Source: Eremomyces bilateralis CBS 781.70
Lineage: Eukaryota > Ascomycota > Dothideomycetes > Eremomycetales > Eremomycetaceae
Assembly: GCF_010015585.1 (NCBI RefSeq)
Contig: NW_022985068.1
Coordinates: 1,753,911 to 1,817,910 of the forward strand
Length of the DNA stretch: 64,000 nucleotides
Direction of reading: 5' to 3'
Shown here: positions 22,256 through 34,953 of the stretch, in pieces
Position numbering within the stretch: the stretch's first letter is position 1
Layout of the letters: each line of letters begins with the position of its first letter
Notes under the pieces: generated by a model
What the model was told of the DNA's origin: nothing
The model's input: only the letters and a program-made list of their open reading frames with translations
The model's database searches: none
Translations under genes and position numbers: made by a program

Positions 22256-23713
22256 ATGCGCTCCGTCCTCGCGGCAACCGTGGCTTCGGTCGCATTGCTC
22301 ACCACCTCGGTTTTGGCCGACATCCCGAAATGCGGCCCAGGAAGCCCTTGCCCTGAGTCAGCTCCATGTTGTTCTCGTACGTCTTCGCTCCAAATCCCAT
22401 CGTCGTGGGACCATCTCTGACTTAACAGCTAGAATACGGACAGTGCGGTGTCGGCGCATACTGCCTCGGTGGCTGCGATCCTCTCTTCTCCCATAGCATG
22501 GAAGCATGCGTTCCGAACCCCGCTTGCAAGAGCGCCGACTACCAGTTTAAGTCGTTGAGCGATGTCGCATCCATCTCAAAGTATCTAGGAGACCCGTCGA
22601 AGGCAAACTGGGTGTCGAGCGGCAACCCGGCCGCGTACGGTGATTCTATACTGTTGACCATGGCGCCGGACACGGTCGGCACGCTCATGGCGACGACCAA
22701 GTATGTCTGGTACGGCAAGATTTCCGCGACAATGACGACCAGTCAAGGCGCTGGTGTTGTGACGGCATTCATCATGATGTCCGATGTGAAGGATGAAATC
22801 GACTTCGAATTCGTTGGCGTGGACTTGGATCATGCGCAATCCAACTTCTATTCCCAGGGTGTGACGAACTGTATGTCTTCGGTCGCTCCGAGATGCTTGG
22901 GCATTGGCTGACGCTATGACAGATAACAACGGCAAGAACCTGACTGTGACGAATACCGTGGAGAACGTTCATACGTACACCATCGACTGGCAGCCCGATC
23001 ACCTCGACTGGATCGTCGATGGCAAAATTCTCCGCACGCTGAAGCGCCAGGACACGTGGAACAGCACTTCCAACCGCTTTGATTACCCCCAAACCCCATC
23101 CCGAGTGATGCTTTCCCTTTGGCCAGCCGGTCTTCCCTCCAACGGCGAAGGCACCATCAAGTGGTCCGGTGGCCTCGTCGACTGGAACAGCCCGCTGATG
23201 CAGAACGGATACTACTACGCCATGGTCAAGTCGGTCAATGTCGAGTGCTACGATCCCCCGTCAGGAGCCCAAATCCAAGGAAGCAAGGCCTACATCTACA
23301 CCGACGAAGCCGCCACCAACAACACCGTCCAGATGGTCGACAAGGTAGTCGTCCTCAAATCCCTCTACGCTAGCGGTGAAAACCCCGACTTCGATCCCAA
23401 CGCCAGTGCTTCCGGCTCGTCGCCATCCTCCACCCCGAGCCTCTCTGCCGAAACCGTTCCCGGTGTCGTCGGTGCTGGCGAGCGAAGCGGTGAGGACTCT
23501 AGCGGAGGCTCCGGTTCCACGAACAGCGACCCGTCTGGCAACACCCAATCTGGTGACAGCAGCGGCAGCAGTGGAACCGGCAGCGGCGGCTCCACGGGCT
23601 TCTCTCAGGGAGGGAGCAGCGCCGGTGGGAACAGCGGTGCCTCGTCAGACAAGATGGTCAAGGGGAGCGTCTTCGCCGTCGTGGTTGCCGCCATTGCGCT
23701 TCTGGCCTCGTAA
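22256..23713 (+). CDS. Utr2/Crh-class GPI-anchored chitin-glucan transglycosylase (GH16)
   Basis: Exons 22256-22376, 22433-22870 and 22923-23713 give 449 aa. Residues 1-21 are a signal peptide. Residues 26-72 carry nine Cys (GPGSPCPESAPCCSQYGQCG, CLGGCDP), the hevein-like module found in Utr2-type members. The GH16 catalytic motif DEIDFEFVG is intact at 161-169, with nucleophile E162 and acid/base E166. WQPDHLDWIVDGKI and RVMLSLWPAG complete the lectin-like fold. From about 340 the chain becomes a Ser/Gly-rich stalk and ends in a hydrophobic GPI signal (MVKGSVFAVVVAAIALLAS). These enzymes work in the cell wall, transferring chitin chains to beta-1,3/1,6-glucan. All key residues are present. 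Exon junctions are fixed by SQYGQCG and TNYNNG. Confidence 0.95.
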
Positions 23714-24937
23714 ACGCGGAGCTGCCTTGACCGAGTCGAGCATGATCAGTTTTACGAGGAGCATGTGCTGTCTAAATCCCAGCACACCGGGGCATTGCGA
23801 GGGATCGTTTTATCAATCAGGGTTCTTTGCCGGCTATCGACGATTTTATTTTTTCCTGTGGTTATTCGTTTCGTCCTGTCTTCGGTTGGCTCGCGGCCAA
23901 TCCAGACACCTAGTTCCCCAGAAAACGGGCGTCACCTTCCTTCGAGTCCTTATAATTTTGCCCGGAGTCGGGCTGCCTCTCATTGACACCAGCGAACTTA
24001 ATGGAGGTTGTCGAAACACAGCGGCGGGTGCGTGTGGGATGGAGGGTGTCGATTTATCCCCATCCGGTCGGATAGTTCTCTTTAGCCACGATGGAATATC
24101 TGCTTCGTGTCTAGATATTAGGGTTGAGCAGAAGAGAGGCGGTGAAGTAGTAAAAATACCACAACTTTTTCTGTCTACCCGCCTTGCATCTTTCGTGATA
24201 AGCAAATCTATTTGTCTATCGCAGCTCATCGGGTCCCGACCCAGTGAGTGGTTCGATTATCAGCATCGCCTCCGCATTCGTCCGCACGATCAATCGTTAC
24301 AAATTTATCTTTTCTCACGTCGTACACGACGTCGTCTACCATCGCTACCGAGACCCACTTACATGCCACGCGCCGACGCCGTGAGACGACGCGCAATGCC
24401 CCCGATCGCACGGTCGTGGAACCAGGCACAAGCACCAGGCGATCGGCCGCGATCCACCGCGGAAATCGGAGGAGCCAGTGTTTTTATGTTAGGGGTCAAT
24501 CGATAATTCCGAGTCTATAGATACGGGATGAATAACTACAGGGAAGAGTGAGATGCACCTCATGCGACGCCGTCCGTTGCGTGGAAAACGAGTGACAAAG
24601 TCCGTCCACCTGGCACGATCGCCAGAAGAACCCAAATGGATCCGGTCCGGTCTCACCCCGTCGGGATCGTGCGTGCATCAATCTGATTTATAAATATCCC
24701 TCCGAACCGTCCCCACCCGACCAAAACCCCTCCAAACGAAATCGCAGGAAATGAAAACCAGCACAAAAGCAGGAAAAGGGCCCCGTCCGTCCGTCCGTCC
24801 GCCGCGGCCGCGGCGGCCGCGATGCACCGATTTGTATCTCGCACCGTTGGAAATGCAACCGAGGACCACGAAGAACGACCACAATGACTGGAAAATGGAA
24901 ATCGACGAGATGGAACCACACGGAGAAAATCTGTTGG
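23714..24937. other. convergent intergenic region
   Basis: The 3' ends of the Crh gene (+) and the F-box/LRR gene (-) face each other. It includes a CCGT-repeat/GC-palindrome block at 24783-24822 (separate entry). Long frames here are read-throughs of low-complexity sequence. Confidence 0.45.
24783..24822. repeat. CCGT tetranucleotide repeat plus GC-rich palindrome
   Basis: Four to five CCGT units run directly into CCGCGGCCGCGGCGGCCGCG, which contains two GCGGCCGC sites and is largely self-complementary. It lies about 120 bp past the F-box/LRR stop codon (on the minus strand), so it would be in that gene's 3' UTR if transcription extends that far. Confidence 0.85.
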
Positions 24938-27265
24938 TAATCACATCACCACACACCCCGGCCCACTCCTCGCCCTCCTTCTCCTCCCCACCCCATTCCC
25001 CACCACCCCTCCCTCCCCATCCAACCCCGCGCCCATACCCCCCTCCTCCTCCTCCCACCCCCGCATCGCCTCCCGTGCGCGCCGCCGCCGCCGTCGCCCG
25101 CCCCCCGTCCCCGCCTCTTCGTTCATCATCATCCAGTCCGCCCACTTGCGCTCCAGGCGGCGCGCGCCGTCGAGGTTGGAGGCGAGGATGCGCCGGGTGT
25201 GCTCGGTCACGGTGGGTTGGTAGGTATAGAAGACTTTGAGGGAGAGGATGTCGGGGTTGGGTGCGGATGGCGATTCGGGGGATGTAAGTGAGGGAGTGCT
25301 GTAGGTGCAGTTTGAGAGGGTCGTGGCGGCCGTGAGGCCCATTTGGAGGGCTTCGGCATTGCGGTTGAGGACCTCGCGGACGCCCGTCCAGGTCACGTTG
25401 GCGCAGTCGAATGCGACGATGCGGAGCCCCACCTTGGGCGCGACGGTCTGCGCCTTGCACTTCCCCTTGTCCTGTGATGGTGCGTCGCCGTTGAGGGCGA
25501 CGGTGGCGGCGACGCGGGACAGGCGGTCGCGGTTGCGGTCGCGGATGAGCGAGGCGGCTTCGATCAGTACGAGGTCGCTCACGCGGGTGTTGTCGACGTC
25601 GAGGCTCTCGAGGTTGGTGGCGACTTTGAGGAGCGAGAGCATGCCGGCGTCGCCGAGGTGTTCGCAGTAGCTGATGCTGAGGTGGGTGAGGTGGCGGGCG
25701 AACGGGCTGCGGGACATGGTCTTGAGGGTGTCGTTGGTGAGCTGATCGAGCTCCTCGAGGTCGAGATGGGTGAGGGACTGGATGGAGAGCAGCAGATCCT
25801 TGATAGCAGCGTCGGTCAAGGTTGCGTTGCGGCTCAACTGGAGACCTTCCAAGTACGGGACATGGTGAGCGAGGGAACTGATGCCGTCATTGGTGATGCC
25901 TCTACATCTGGTCAGGTCCAAATGCTTCAAGTTGCGCGGAGGGACAATGGCTCGACCGGTTAGGCAGTCGATTTCGGGTTCAATTCCTTCCATGAGGGCC
26001 TTCAAAGCGTCGTCTGTCAGGCTGTCGCAGTTCATGAGCACGAGACGCTCGAGCGTGTTGCGGCGGAATAGGTCGTCCATGAATTCGACATCGTCAAATC
26101 CACGCACTTCACCGGCACGAAGGTCCTTGAGTTGACTACACGCCTGTACCACCCGCCTCAGTCCTCTAGTGTCGATGTTGTTGCACCAGCTCACATTCAA
26201 CGCCTCTAACTTCGGGCAATGGGCGGCAACGATCTTCATGGCGAAATTTGTCGCCCCTGCCAGCCCCGACAGATTGAGGGTTACCAGTCGCGAGTTCGAT
26301 AACAGAAAGTTGTGGATACTGCTTCGATCGATCCGACATCCTTCCAGTGAGAATTGCTCCAGATTGCAGCATTTCGAAGGGAGATCTTCCAGAATCCACG
26401 CATCGCGGAGTTGGACGCATCCACGAAGGTTCAAGTTACGCACGAAAGGACCAGCCGTTCCGATGATTTTACAGAGGGCGGACGCAGGGATGTCGCGGTA
26501 ATAGGACGAACAGTCCAAAGAACCCCATAGCTGACCATCTAGGCATAACTCTTGGAAGAGTGGCGAGACCGATGACACTCGAACCAGCTCCTTGGGCTCG
26601 AGGAAGGAGAGGATGTGGGTTCGTAGCTCAGGGGGCAGATCTAACCAGAAGTTGAAGTTTGGTCTTCTCCAGGACTCCGGGATCGGTTTGACGTCAGCGA
26701 TGGGTTGGTCGAGCGGCACACTGATGTTGTCTTCATCCGTTTCCGGGATCTGTTCCGTTGCAATGGGAGATATGCGTCCAGAGGCGGGTACGCGAAGTTC
26801 AACTGGGACAGCAACAGATGCGGGGCCATCCAGTGCGCCGGAGACGAGTCGATTCTTGCAATTGAGGTAGTCATCACCTCCCGGTGAGCTATCGGCCGAT
26901 GTTGGTGCTGTCGAATACCCTGCGCTTATCGGCGAGGTCGGACTTCCATAACTATATTCATAGGGAGAGCCCGCAGATGAGAGCGATACGCATGACATGG
27001 AGCCTCGACCACCGGGACGATAGCTGGTGGTGGAGGAGCGGCCCAACTTGGCAAGGGACGGTGACGACGAGATCCGTTGAAGTTTGTTGAGGAGTCGTTT
27101 TCGGCCGGTGAGTTTCTGAGGAATGTCGATTGGCGTCGTCTGAGCCAGAGTAGGCGAAGAGGACATTGCAGGAGGAGAGGGAGAGGTCGGAGATGCGTGT
27201 TGGGTCGATGTCGCATCGGGGAAGCCGTGGATCACGGCGTCGATCGAGTCGGTAGTGATATCCAT
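24938..27265 (-). CDS. F-box/LRR protein with C-terminal polybasic-CaaX tail
   Basis: A single exon of 774 residues from ATG 27265. The N-terminal 200 residues are disordered and Ser/Pro-rich. The F-box is at about 206-248 (FWLDLPPELRTHILSFLEP, ELVRVSSVSPLF). It is followed by a run of leucine-rich repeats to about 560 (RNLNLRGCVQLRD, LEQFSLEGCRID, LVTLNLSGLAG, LEALNVSWCNNID, LKHLDLTRCRGIT). F-box/LRR proteins are substrate adaptors of SCF ubiquitin ligases. The last residues are RRRRARSGPGCVVM, then stop: a polybasic stretch directly before a CaaX box. This predicts prenylation (Met in the last position favours farnesyl) and membrane targeting, as for human FBXL2 and FBXL20 (CVIL). The codon run for the tail is C/G-rich and low-complexity but clearly in frame. 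Confidence 0.9.
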
Positions 27266-29220
27266 TGTAAAGAGAGATTCCAGCTCGTGTAATCGAGCTC
27301 CCTGAGCTGTGGTCCGATTGTCTTCTTCAATGGTCGGCCCAGGGTTCAGCTGCCGAACGTCGGCAGTTAAAAGGCTGGTAAGAACGGAATGTATAACTTC
27401 TAGGGACCAGTCTATGGCGATAGAGGGGATCGAACGCGAAAGTCTCGATGCACAGCAGAGATAAGGGAATAGAAGGGGTCATTTAACCATGAGGTGTGCC
27501 CATCTGGCAATTGGCCAAGTCTGTCGGTAGAGGGTATGATCAGCATTCATCATCCGCTCGAGGCTGGGAGGGGGGATCCCGAAATGATTCGGTACATGGC
27601 ACCATACCGTCACGACATGATATGAAGATTGCTGGGTTCCAAGCGCAGGAAACTGAGGACGATAGTTAGGGAAGATAGGAATTGGAGGATGGGAAAAAAG
27701 GAATCGTAGGAGGATTCCGATGGATCCAAAATGGGCCACACAGAAGGCAAAGGGTGGTGGATTGGTACCCCTCCGTCTCACTGGTGAACAAAGTGGGTGG
27801 TGGTGGTGGTGGTGGAGGAGAGTCGGAGTTGGCGCGGACATACGCCGTGCCGCCCCCAATCAGAAAGCGGGGTTGCTCGATAACAGGAACACGAGAGACA
27901 GGATCAGAGAGAGTCTAGGTCACCGACTCTCTATTACCGCTTGATCGCTAGAATAATCTGGCTAACAAGGCTCTAATAATAATCCTTTGGATTCTCGTCT
28001 CTCTTCCACCTTGCTTCCCCTTGCGGCACTGATTACGACAGTCCTCTGACATGCGACCCCACGGCTGTTAACCACATGCATGTGTCTCGCCCGCGGGTCA
28101 TCTGCCCTTACCACCGATACGCGGATGATGCCCGATGATCAAGTAGCACTTAGCAGGAATCTCTGCATGACCTTTTCGTGTAAGTTTGTATCTTCCAGGC
28201 TTTAGACCATCTCAAGTTTCTTAACATTCAAGATGCCCCTCCAAAGAAGAATATCCGAGCGCAATTCTAGCCTCCAGGAGGACCGAGGGATCCCACTTTC
28301 ACTCCGCGATTCATCCGGATCGCCAGCTACTTATCTACGCTAAAGCCCGAGCTGCACACCAAAATTTATTAGGAAGTTGCTTATTCCGCCCTGGCACTCC
28401 GATCTAGTGGACACTGGAGACCGGAGACGAGACTGGATCACTGGAGAGGTTGAATCGCGTCTGCCCAGGGTTTTCAGTCCCGTTGCTTACTTGCTTTGGG
28501 ATCTACTGGTAGGGTGCCATGTGTCCCGGTTGTGACATGCGAGCCCTCGTGGCCTGTCCGCTGAACCTGTAGAAGGATTCCTCCGTGCCTTGCTGATGCT
28601 GTGCGCCACCACGAAATTGAATCGGAGACAGAGAACGAATTACGTTCATCGCTGTGTCCGAGGTTCGGGGAAGTGGGAACTCAAAAGGTGGGACCTATAC
28701 CATCACGTGGGTATATTTGCCTTGGCGCCTGAGGCATAAAGCCTCCTCAATCCTCCACCAAGAGTCCTCCCGCTGACCCGTTCTTCGCATCTTAACAAGT
28801 AACAACATCGAGGATATATCGTGGTCGATACTCTAGTATACATGTATTGATCATCGCTTGGATCATTGCCAGTTTGCATCGTTGCGCCACGCGTTAACTC
28901 AAACATTGGGTTCATCTGAACAAACTGATATTTGTACTTGCTGGCCGGACATGTGCACTGCATGCATTTATGCAGCAACAGATCCACGAATCAGACTGGA
29001 AGTGCTATGTACAGTATTGTACTGTATAGGAGGTAGGTGGCATTTCCTATAGACGGATACAGCCTCATCTTGACCAACTACATATACGTTGCTTTATTTA
29101 AGAATCATTTCTATTATCGGGTTCTGAGTCGTTACTTTCCCGTGCCCAGTTTCTATTAATGCTATTCCATGAACAAGTCAGTTTCACTGAACGAGGTGCT
29201 GTCAACCATCTTTCTCTGTC
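27266..29220. other. divergent intergenic region
   Basis: 2 kb between the F-box/LRR start (-) and the CorA-like start (+). It includes a (GGT)n microsatellite at about 27791-27818. Long frames near 27480-27944 derive from this low-complexity run. No gene supported. Confidence 0.45.
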
Positions 29221-31525
29221 ATGGCATCTAAAGACCCGATCGAACCTAATCAGGACGACACACAAGCAAGGCTTGCGTTCGCTGGGAGCCGTCTCCCGCC
29301 CAAGACTCGCCTCGAGTTCCTCCTAAAGAGGTTTTCGGCCCTAATATCTACCAGAAACAAAAGGGGACGCGGTTTCGCCAAAGTTGAACTCACACTCTTC
29401 CTGGACAATGAGCATATATTGGAATTCCCAGTGAGCATACTGAGTCTGAAAAACGGCGGAGCGAGCCAGAGACCAACACTCCTTGGCGAACCCTGCCATT
29501 ATGCTAGAGCCGAAAATGGACAATTTGTTTTGAGTCCAGTCCTCTGGTCGGGTCAAGACGTCGAGAAGAGAGCCGAGATCCTTCTCAATCTGTTTGGATT
29601 GGCGTGGAGGAAAACCATGTCTGATATCCTCGGACCTCAAGAACAACCTAGCAGTCCCGTCCACTGGAAAGTTTCTGGAGACTTCGAGGCTGCAAGCCTC
29701 TCTTTCTTTGATTATGACGAGGCCAGCCGTCCAACACTAGTAGGGAAGGTGAATTTCACAGGACCTGAGGTATGGCTTATGAGTCGTGTTCAAGGCAACA
29801 TATACTTAGATTTGTCTAGGATTCGCCTTGGATTCGAGACTTACACGAATCATATGGGAGAATTTGGTGCCTATGACGGACGATACTGTTGAAGAACTAA
29901 CATTTTGCTAACTTCGGCAGGTATCTTAGTAGAGTCGAGCGATGCTCACGATGAGGTCGATTATTCTCTTGGTCTGCCAGATCTACCAAACCCTCCATGC
30001 CCTGGGACAAGTGGGACGAGATTTTGATCCTGACGATCACCCTGCCGCCTTCTTTCTGCAAATGTATTTTGGTGCATGGCAGCCTTTCTACATATATAAC
30101 AGCGGATGGCGGTCTCCTGAGCAGGGAAGCAAACACGTTTCGTTGCAGTTTCATCTCCGACTGCTTTCTCGGGACGGATTACCGCCGGTATACCTTCCAA
30201 CAATGGCACAAGGTGGGATCAGCTCCAGCTGTATCTATTTCAATCGCTTCGAGGGGAGCATACCTTCGCCTTTGGGGGGGAAGAAGTTCGAGTTGACGGA
30301 GGCTCGTCTTGCGGTGTTGCTCAATACCACCCTCTCTAACCGTCCCTTGTATGCGATCACTTTACTGGACGACTTCCGGATTTGCACCTATGTAGACGAA
30401 TCGGATGCGCTCGCGAAGATAAAGAGCCTAGGCTTCAAGGTCCCAGGTGCTCAAACCGGTATCGCCATGTTTCTCGCAATGCTGCATATAGCACACTTCT
30501 ATTGGGCAATGGAGTGGGGGTTATTCCTCGATGCGATGGACACGATGTTGGATTTTGGGGTATTGCCACCCTCCAAGCTCTTCGGGTCGAATTGGCGCTA
30601 ACAACCGCAGATACACAGCGCGCTGAATCCCGAGGATCGACGCAAACTAATGTTCGACAGGTCCTTGACCATGGCTGAGTCGTACTTCGCTGTTCTGCAG
30701 ACCCTGCGTGTTTGTAAAGTCTGGATCCAGGAGGTCCCCAAAAATCTAGCGGATCTGAAAATCCAGTATACGGGAACCATTACCGCCTTCTTCCCGACGG
30801 AGTTTCCAGAAGGTGAGCACGCAGGCGACATAGACGCATTCTGGGAAAAGGACATCGAGGATGCCAAAACTGCTGCTGAACCGCTTCTTGCAAGAGTGAC
30901 ACAAATGGAGGAGGATGTCAAAAGCCTAAGGGATGGTGTAAGTCCTCCGCATTTCTCTTTGTACGTCTCAAGGCTGTTACAAACGTCGAGGACCAGCATA
31001 GTGTTGCTTGCCTCTTGCATGCCCCGGAGAGTAGTGGCCATCTGACACTTACTTCCAGTTAATGAGCACAACTCAACTTCTCGAAGCCACAAGGGCTTCC
31101 ACTCTCAATCAATACATTCTTGTATTTACCTTTGCCACTATATTTTATCTACCCTTGGGCTTTGTTGCGGTAAGTTCATCCCGTGCATCCTGACGACGGT
31201 CTGACCGTTCCAGGCAATCTTCGGCATGCATCTCTTCGACCACGAAGATGCGTCCCGAAACCAGCGCTCTTTCTACATCACCACCGCCTTAATGGCGGTT
31301 GTAACCTACGCATTCGCCGCTTTAGCAATAGTTGGGATCCGGCATCACGACCGATCACAGCAGACCAAACCATCTTGGTCCAACTCTGTCCGTTTATTCG
31401 TCGGTGGACTTTGGAAACTGTTCCGACCTCAACAGAAATATGTGTCCTTGGATGCGACTACACTAATGCCTGGTGGCGACTCCAGTAGTGAGCCAGGCGC
31501 CAAGTCCACGACTGATATGGCCTGA
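29221..31525 (+). CDS. CorA-like two-TM membrane protein, fungal-specific large N-terminal domain
   Basis: Exon 1 (29221-29866) starts at the ATG. A 54-bp intron (GTGCCT..TTGCTAAC..GGCAG) leads to 29921 and GILVESSDAHDE. Later exons are clear: a frame to 30559, then 30611-30937, 31059-31169 and 31214-31525. The end is CorA-like: a helical stretch (AAEPLLARVTQMEEDVKSLR), then the TM pair FTFATIFYLPLGFVAAIFGM and SFYITTALMAVVTYAFAALA. The signature GMN loop of CorA Mg2+ channels is GMH here. Between about 29957 and 30083 the reading frame must shift; a 127-bp intron (GTCGAT..GGCAG) or a 40-bp one (GTCTGC..ACAAG) would do it, but neither is convincing, so the gene may carry a frameshift. Transport activity is doubtful; many fungal relatives are cytosol-facing receptors of unknown role. 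Confidence 0.65.
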
Positions 31526-33302
31526 TTGTTACTTCCAGAACTTGAAAGTTAGACATTCTTCCCCGAATCTCAGGCCTGTAAATCAGGTGGTCCGATTATA
31601 TTCTTCATAGCGGGGCCGTTTCACATGCATCATCGATTTTGTTGGATGGTTAACTATCCTAGCGACATATACTTCCCTACGACCATCGAATATCGATGCT
31701 CGCATTCGGTTATCCGCCCTGCTCTTCACGATGACTTAGGAATTTCAATTCCGCGATTCACAACATGCGGTTCGCATCGTCCCGTATTCTGAAGTGGGAT
31801 AACCGGAGAAGGAGAGCCGGGATCCCGACGGTCTGGGCGCATGCGCACAATTCCCAACCCCGGCGGAACCGCCATGGTGGAGAACGGTACTTGGAGCGCC
31901 AGGAATCAGGATACCAACATCTGCGCTTGTTCCAGCTTTGCATATCGAAGCAAAATCCAACCACACGCCATGTAATCCGATAGCGCTGACTTGCATCGCT
32001 GTACTGTCAGAAGTGGCGAGAGCGGAGCTTCGGCTGCCAGATCTTTGCATCGAAATTCAGTCGAGAACTTCCAAGCTGCAGGTCACAACCAAGTATTCCG
32101 TACGGAGTACTTCCCCGTTTACGACGCGATCGCAGCGGCAAACGAGCCGCGTCGCCGCCCAAGTCAATAAATCCCACATTCTCAGCAATAGCGGGCTACG
32201 GAAAGTATTGTCTCTAATTCCTATGCAGACGAAGAGGCTTCCTCTGCAATCCTGCATTAGCTATTTGCCCCTGTTGAAATGCTGTGCCCAGCCTGCAATT
32301 GCAGGTGGTCAGGATTTCGTCGAAAATGCCCCAGAGACTAACGATTGGAAAACGTGGCTAGGAGCCGAGGACAAGCAAAGCATAGATGATTATTTCCCCC
32401 TCCGGGCAAGTGACCAAGGCCTTAGTCCCTGTCCTAACTCTTACAGCTTGCACCTTTGTGTACTTCTAGAGGGGGGCTGCACGTATAGCGCACTAGAGGC
32501 GACCAACTGTTCCCGTTCTGGATTCCCAGCTGACGCCGGTTCATATCTCCATTCTTCGATACCGTTTTGGGCGGAGGAAGGACGCACCTCGTCAACGATC
32601 GACACTCGCTGAGCACGTCAACATTGAACATACATTGCATTTTGGTTCGACAGGATTGCCGGGCAGTGATTCGGGGGTGATTAAGACATGAGGTCGAGAA
32701 ACCTTCTGAGGGCGAATGGAACTTTGGTACCCCAGAGGAAGAGGAGCGGCCCGTGGCCTGTAGTTTGACCCTCGAGTCATTGACCAAGGGAATGACCCAT
32801 CCGAACTCCACCGTTTTACCAGCCGCATGGATCTCATGGTTGCCAAGTTTATCTTGTGTCGTTGGCTTTCCAACCTGCAAGGACTACACCCTCTTGGCGG
32901 CAAATGGACCGTTCCTCATCGCTTGATACTGTAGGGACTGCTCGGATTGGCGAAGTTGATTTGCGGCTCGACCTTTCTCAGATAATCCTAGAAACAATTG
33001 GCCAATGGATACATAGCGGCATATCCGTGCTGGGACCGAAATCCCGCAATTGTGGATGTACCCTGCGTGGTGAAGGTGGATGTGAAAGAGATACGCGTTG
33101 ATGAACAAGTGTTAGTGTCTGTCGCTACTCTTACCTGTATATTGAGCCCGTTTCCGCTGATAAGTCCTCAGCTCTCTTTTCGCCTTCAGTACACGCAGGT
33201 CGTTGAATCATCGGCAATCTTCGCTACCTTGCGTTTCCTTTTCAAGTCGTTGGGTCACTGTCTGCTCAGGAGGATATTCCTAAGCCGATTGTGCCGTTCG
33301 CC
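31526..33302. other. intergenic with possible coding relic
   Basis: No intact gene. Minus-strand fragments between 33110 and 32650 look partly protein-like (for example AGNHEIHAAG-type and LATMRSMRLVKRWSSDGSFP readings in different frames) but are broken by stops and frame changes. I cannot name a family. The last 200 bp should contain the promoter of the MFS gene. Confidence 0.35.
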
Positions 33303-34953
33303 ATGGCAAATTTACATGAGAAGAGTGCGGAGTTCGGTGTGGATGTTGACGATTCGGTCTCTTCAACGGAAGCTCAATCGGAGCTGTCCCCAAAGCAGCA
33401 GAGACGTGTTATTCGAAAGATTGATGTCCGTCTGGTCATTATGCTGGGTGCCATGTACATGATCTCGTTGCTCGACCGAACGAATATGGGACAAGCGAAC
33501 GTTAGTGGGTAATTGGGCATCCTCACCTTCAAGAAGATTCCGACTGACGTTTCCCAGCATGAATAAAGAGCTAAATTTGACCGGCTACCGTTACAACATC
33601 ATTTCATTAACCTTGTTCTTCCCTTACATCGCATTCCAACCCCTAGCGGCGTTCTTGATCCGCAAGATTGGCCCTCGTGTTTTCCTCTCCACAAGCACTC
33701 TCCTCTGGGGGTCAGTGGTGATCGGCATGGGGTTTGTAACGACGTGGAACACCATGGCGGGTATTCGCGCTATCCTGGGTGCCTTGGAGGCTGGGTCCTT
33801 CTCGGGATATGTCTATCTACTTTCTACGTGCGTTTTCTGCTGTCGACGTAGGGCAGCATATTTGCTAACGGCGACTGTAGATGGTACGAACGTTACGAGG
33901 TGGGCAAGCGGTATGCGCTCTTCTTTATCTTGGGATCCGTAGCACAGGGCCTGTCTGGCATTCTTTCCTATGGCCTGATACAGATGGACGGTCTTGGAGG
34001 CGTAAGTGGCTGGCGTTGGATCCTGATCATGGAAGGAATAGTAAGTGTGATATCGGAGATATTCTTGGACACCGGCTGACCAAGTCCCCAGATTACTTGC
34101 GTCATTGCCTTCCTCGGATTTATCTTTCTGATCTCCTTCCCGGATGAGGTGCCAGACAATTCCAAATTCCTGACCCCGACTGAGCGCGATTGGCTCATCA
34201 AAAAAGTCAAAGACGACCGAGGAGACGTGCACATCGAGCCGTTCTCCCTCAAGAAATTCTTCGCGGCAGGCCTGGACATTAAGATCTGGTGCTACGGTTT
34301 GATTTATTTCGGCACGACGACGATCCTGTATTCGATCGCGCTCTTCGGTCCACTCATCCTTCGCAACACCCTGAATTTCTCCGTTGCTGCCTCGAACTTA
34401 CTGATTGCTCCGCCTTTTGCATTCGGCGCCATCATCAATTACGTCAATGGATGGTACGGCGACAAGTACAAGCAACGGGCTGGACCTATTATCTTCAATA
34501 TGGTTCTTTGTATCATTGGCCTGTCCATGTTGGGGTGGACGAAGAATCCTTGGGTCCGGTACGCTGGCATGTTTCCCCTTACCGCTGGAGCCACCTCGAA
34601 CGGAAGTGCGTCGATTACATATCAAGCGAACAACATCCGGGGTCAATGGAAACGATCGTTCTGCTCTGCCACGATCATTGGAATGGGCGGGATTGGAGGA
34701 ATCGCTGGCGCGGTTGTTTTCAGGTGCGTCCCTTGACTTTTTGTTCCAATGTTGTAGTTGCTGACCTGACCGTTCCAGATCCCAGGACGTCCCTCATTAT
34801 CACCCGGGGCTGTGGGCGTGCATGGCTTGTGCACTCATGAACATTGTAATTGTCTGCGGGTTGACCATCCGCCTACGTTTTGAGAACCGACGGGCGGATC
34901 GTGAAGGAACCGCTATTGAGGGCGAGAATGATGGATTCCGTTACACAATCTAA
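33303..34953 (+). CDS. MFS transporter of the Dal5-like anion:cation symporter family
   Basis: Five exons: 33303-33508, 33558-33827, 33881-34040, 34092-34723 and 34779-34953, giving 480 aa. The first ATG in frame is 33303 (only a GTG lies upstream). Family hallmarks: IRKIDVRLVIMLGAMYMISL, then LDRTNMGQANVSGM before TM2, WYERYEVGKRYALFFI after TM4, and GVSGWRWILIMEGI before TM6. Twelve TM helices can be counted, with a long central loop (PTERDWLIKKVKDDRGDVHI). Dal5-type proteins sit in the plasma membrane and import small organic anions such as allantoate, nicotinate, pantothenate or biotin precursors with protons. The substrate is not predictable. A GTAAGT string inside exon 3 (at GGC-GTA-AGT-GGC) is coding and not used as a donor. 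Confidence 0.92.

Noticed and set aside
27793-27944. Gly/Trp-rich frames around the GGT repeat
   Set aside because: Translation of a microsatellite; no gene context.
31938-32612. 224-codon plus-strand frame
   Set aside because: No motif, atypical composition, start not convincing; region may be a decayed gene on the other strand.
33990-34010. GTAAGT consensus donor inside MFS exon 3
   Set aside because: Reading through gives the conserved GVSGWRWILIMEGI; splicing there would remove it.
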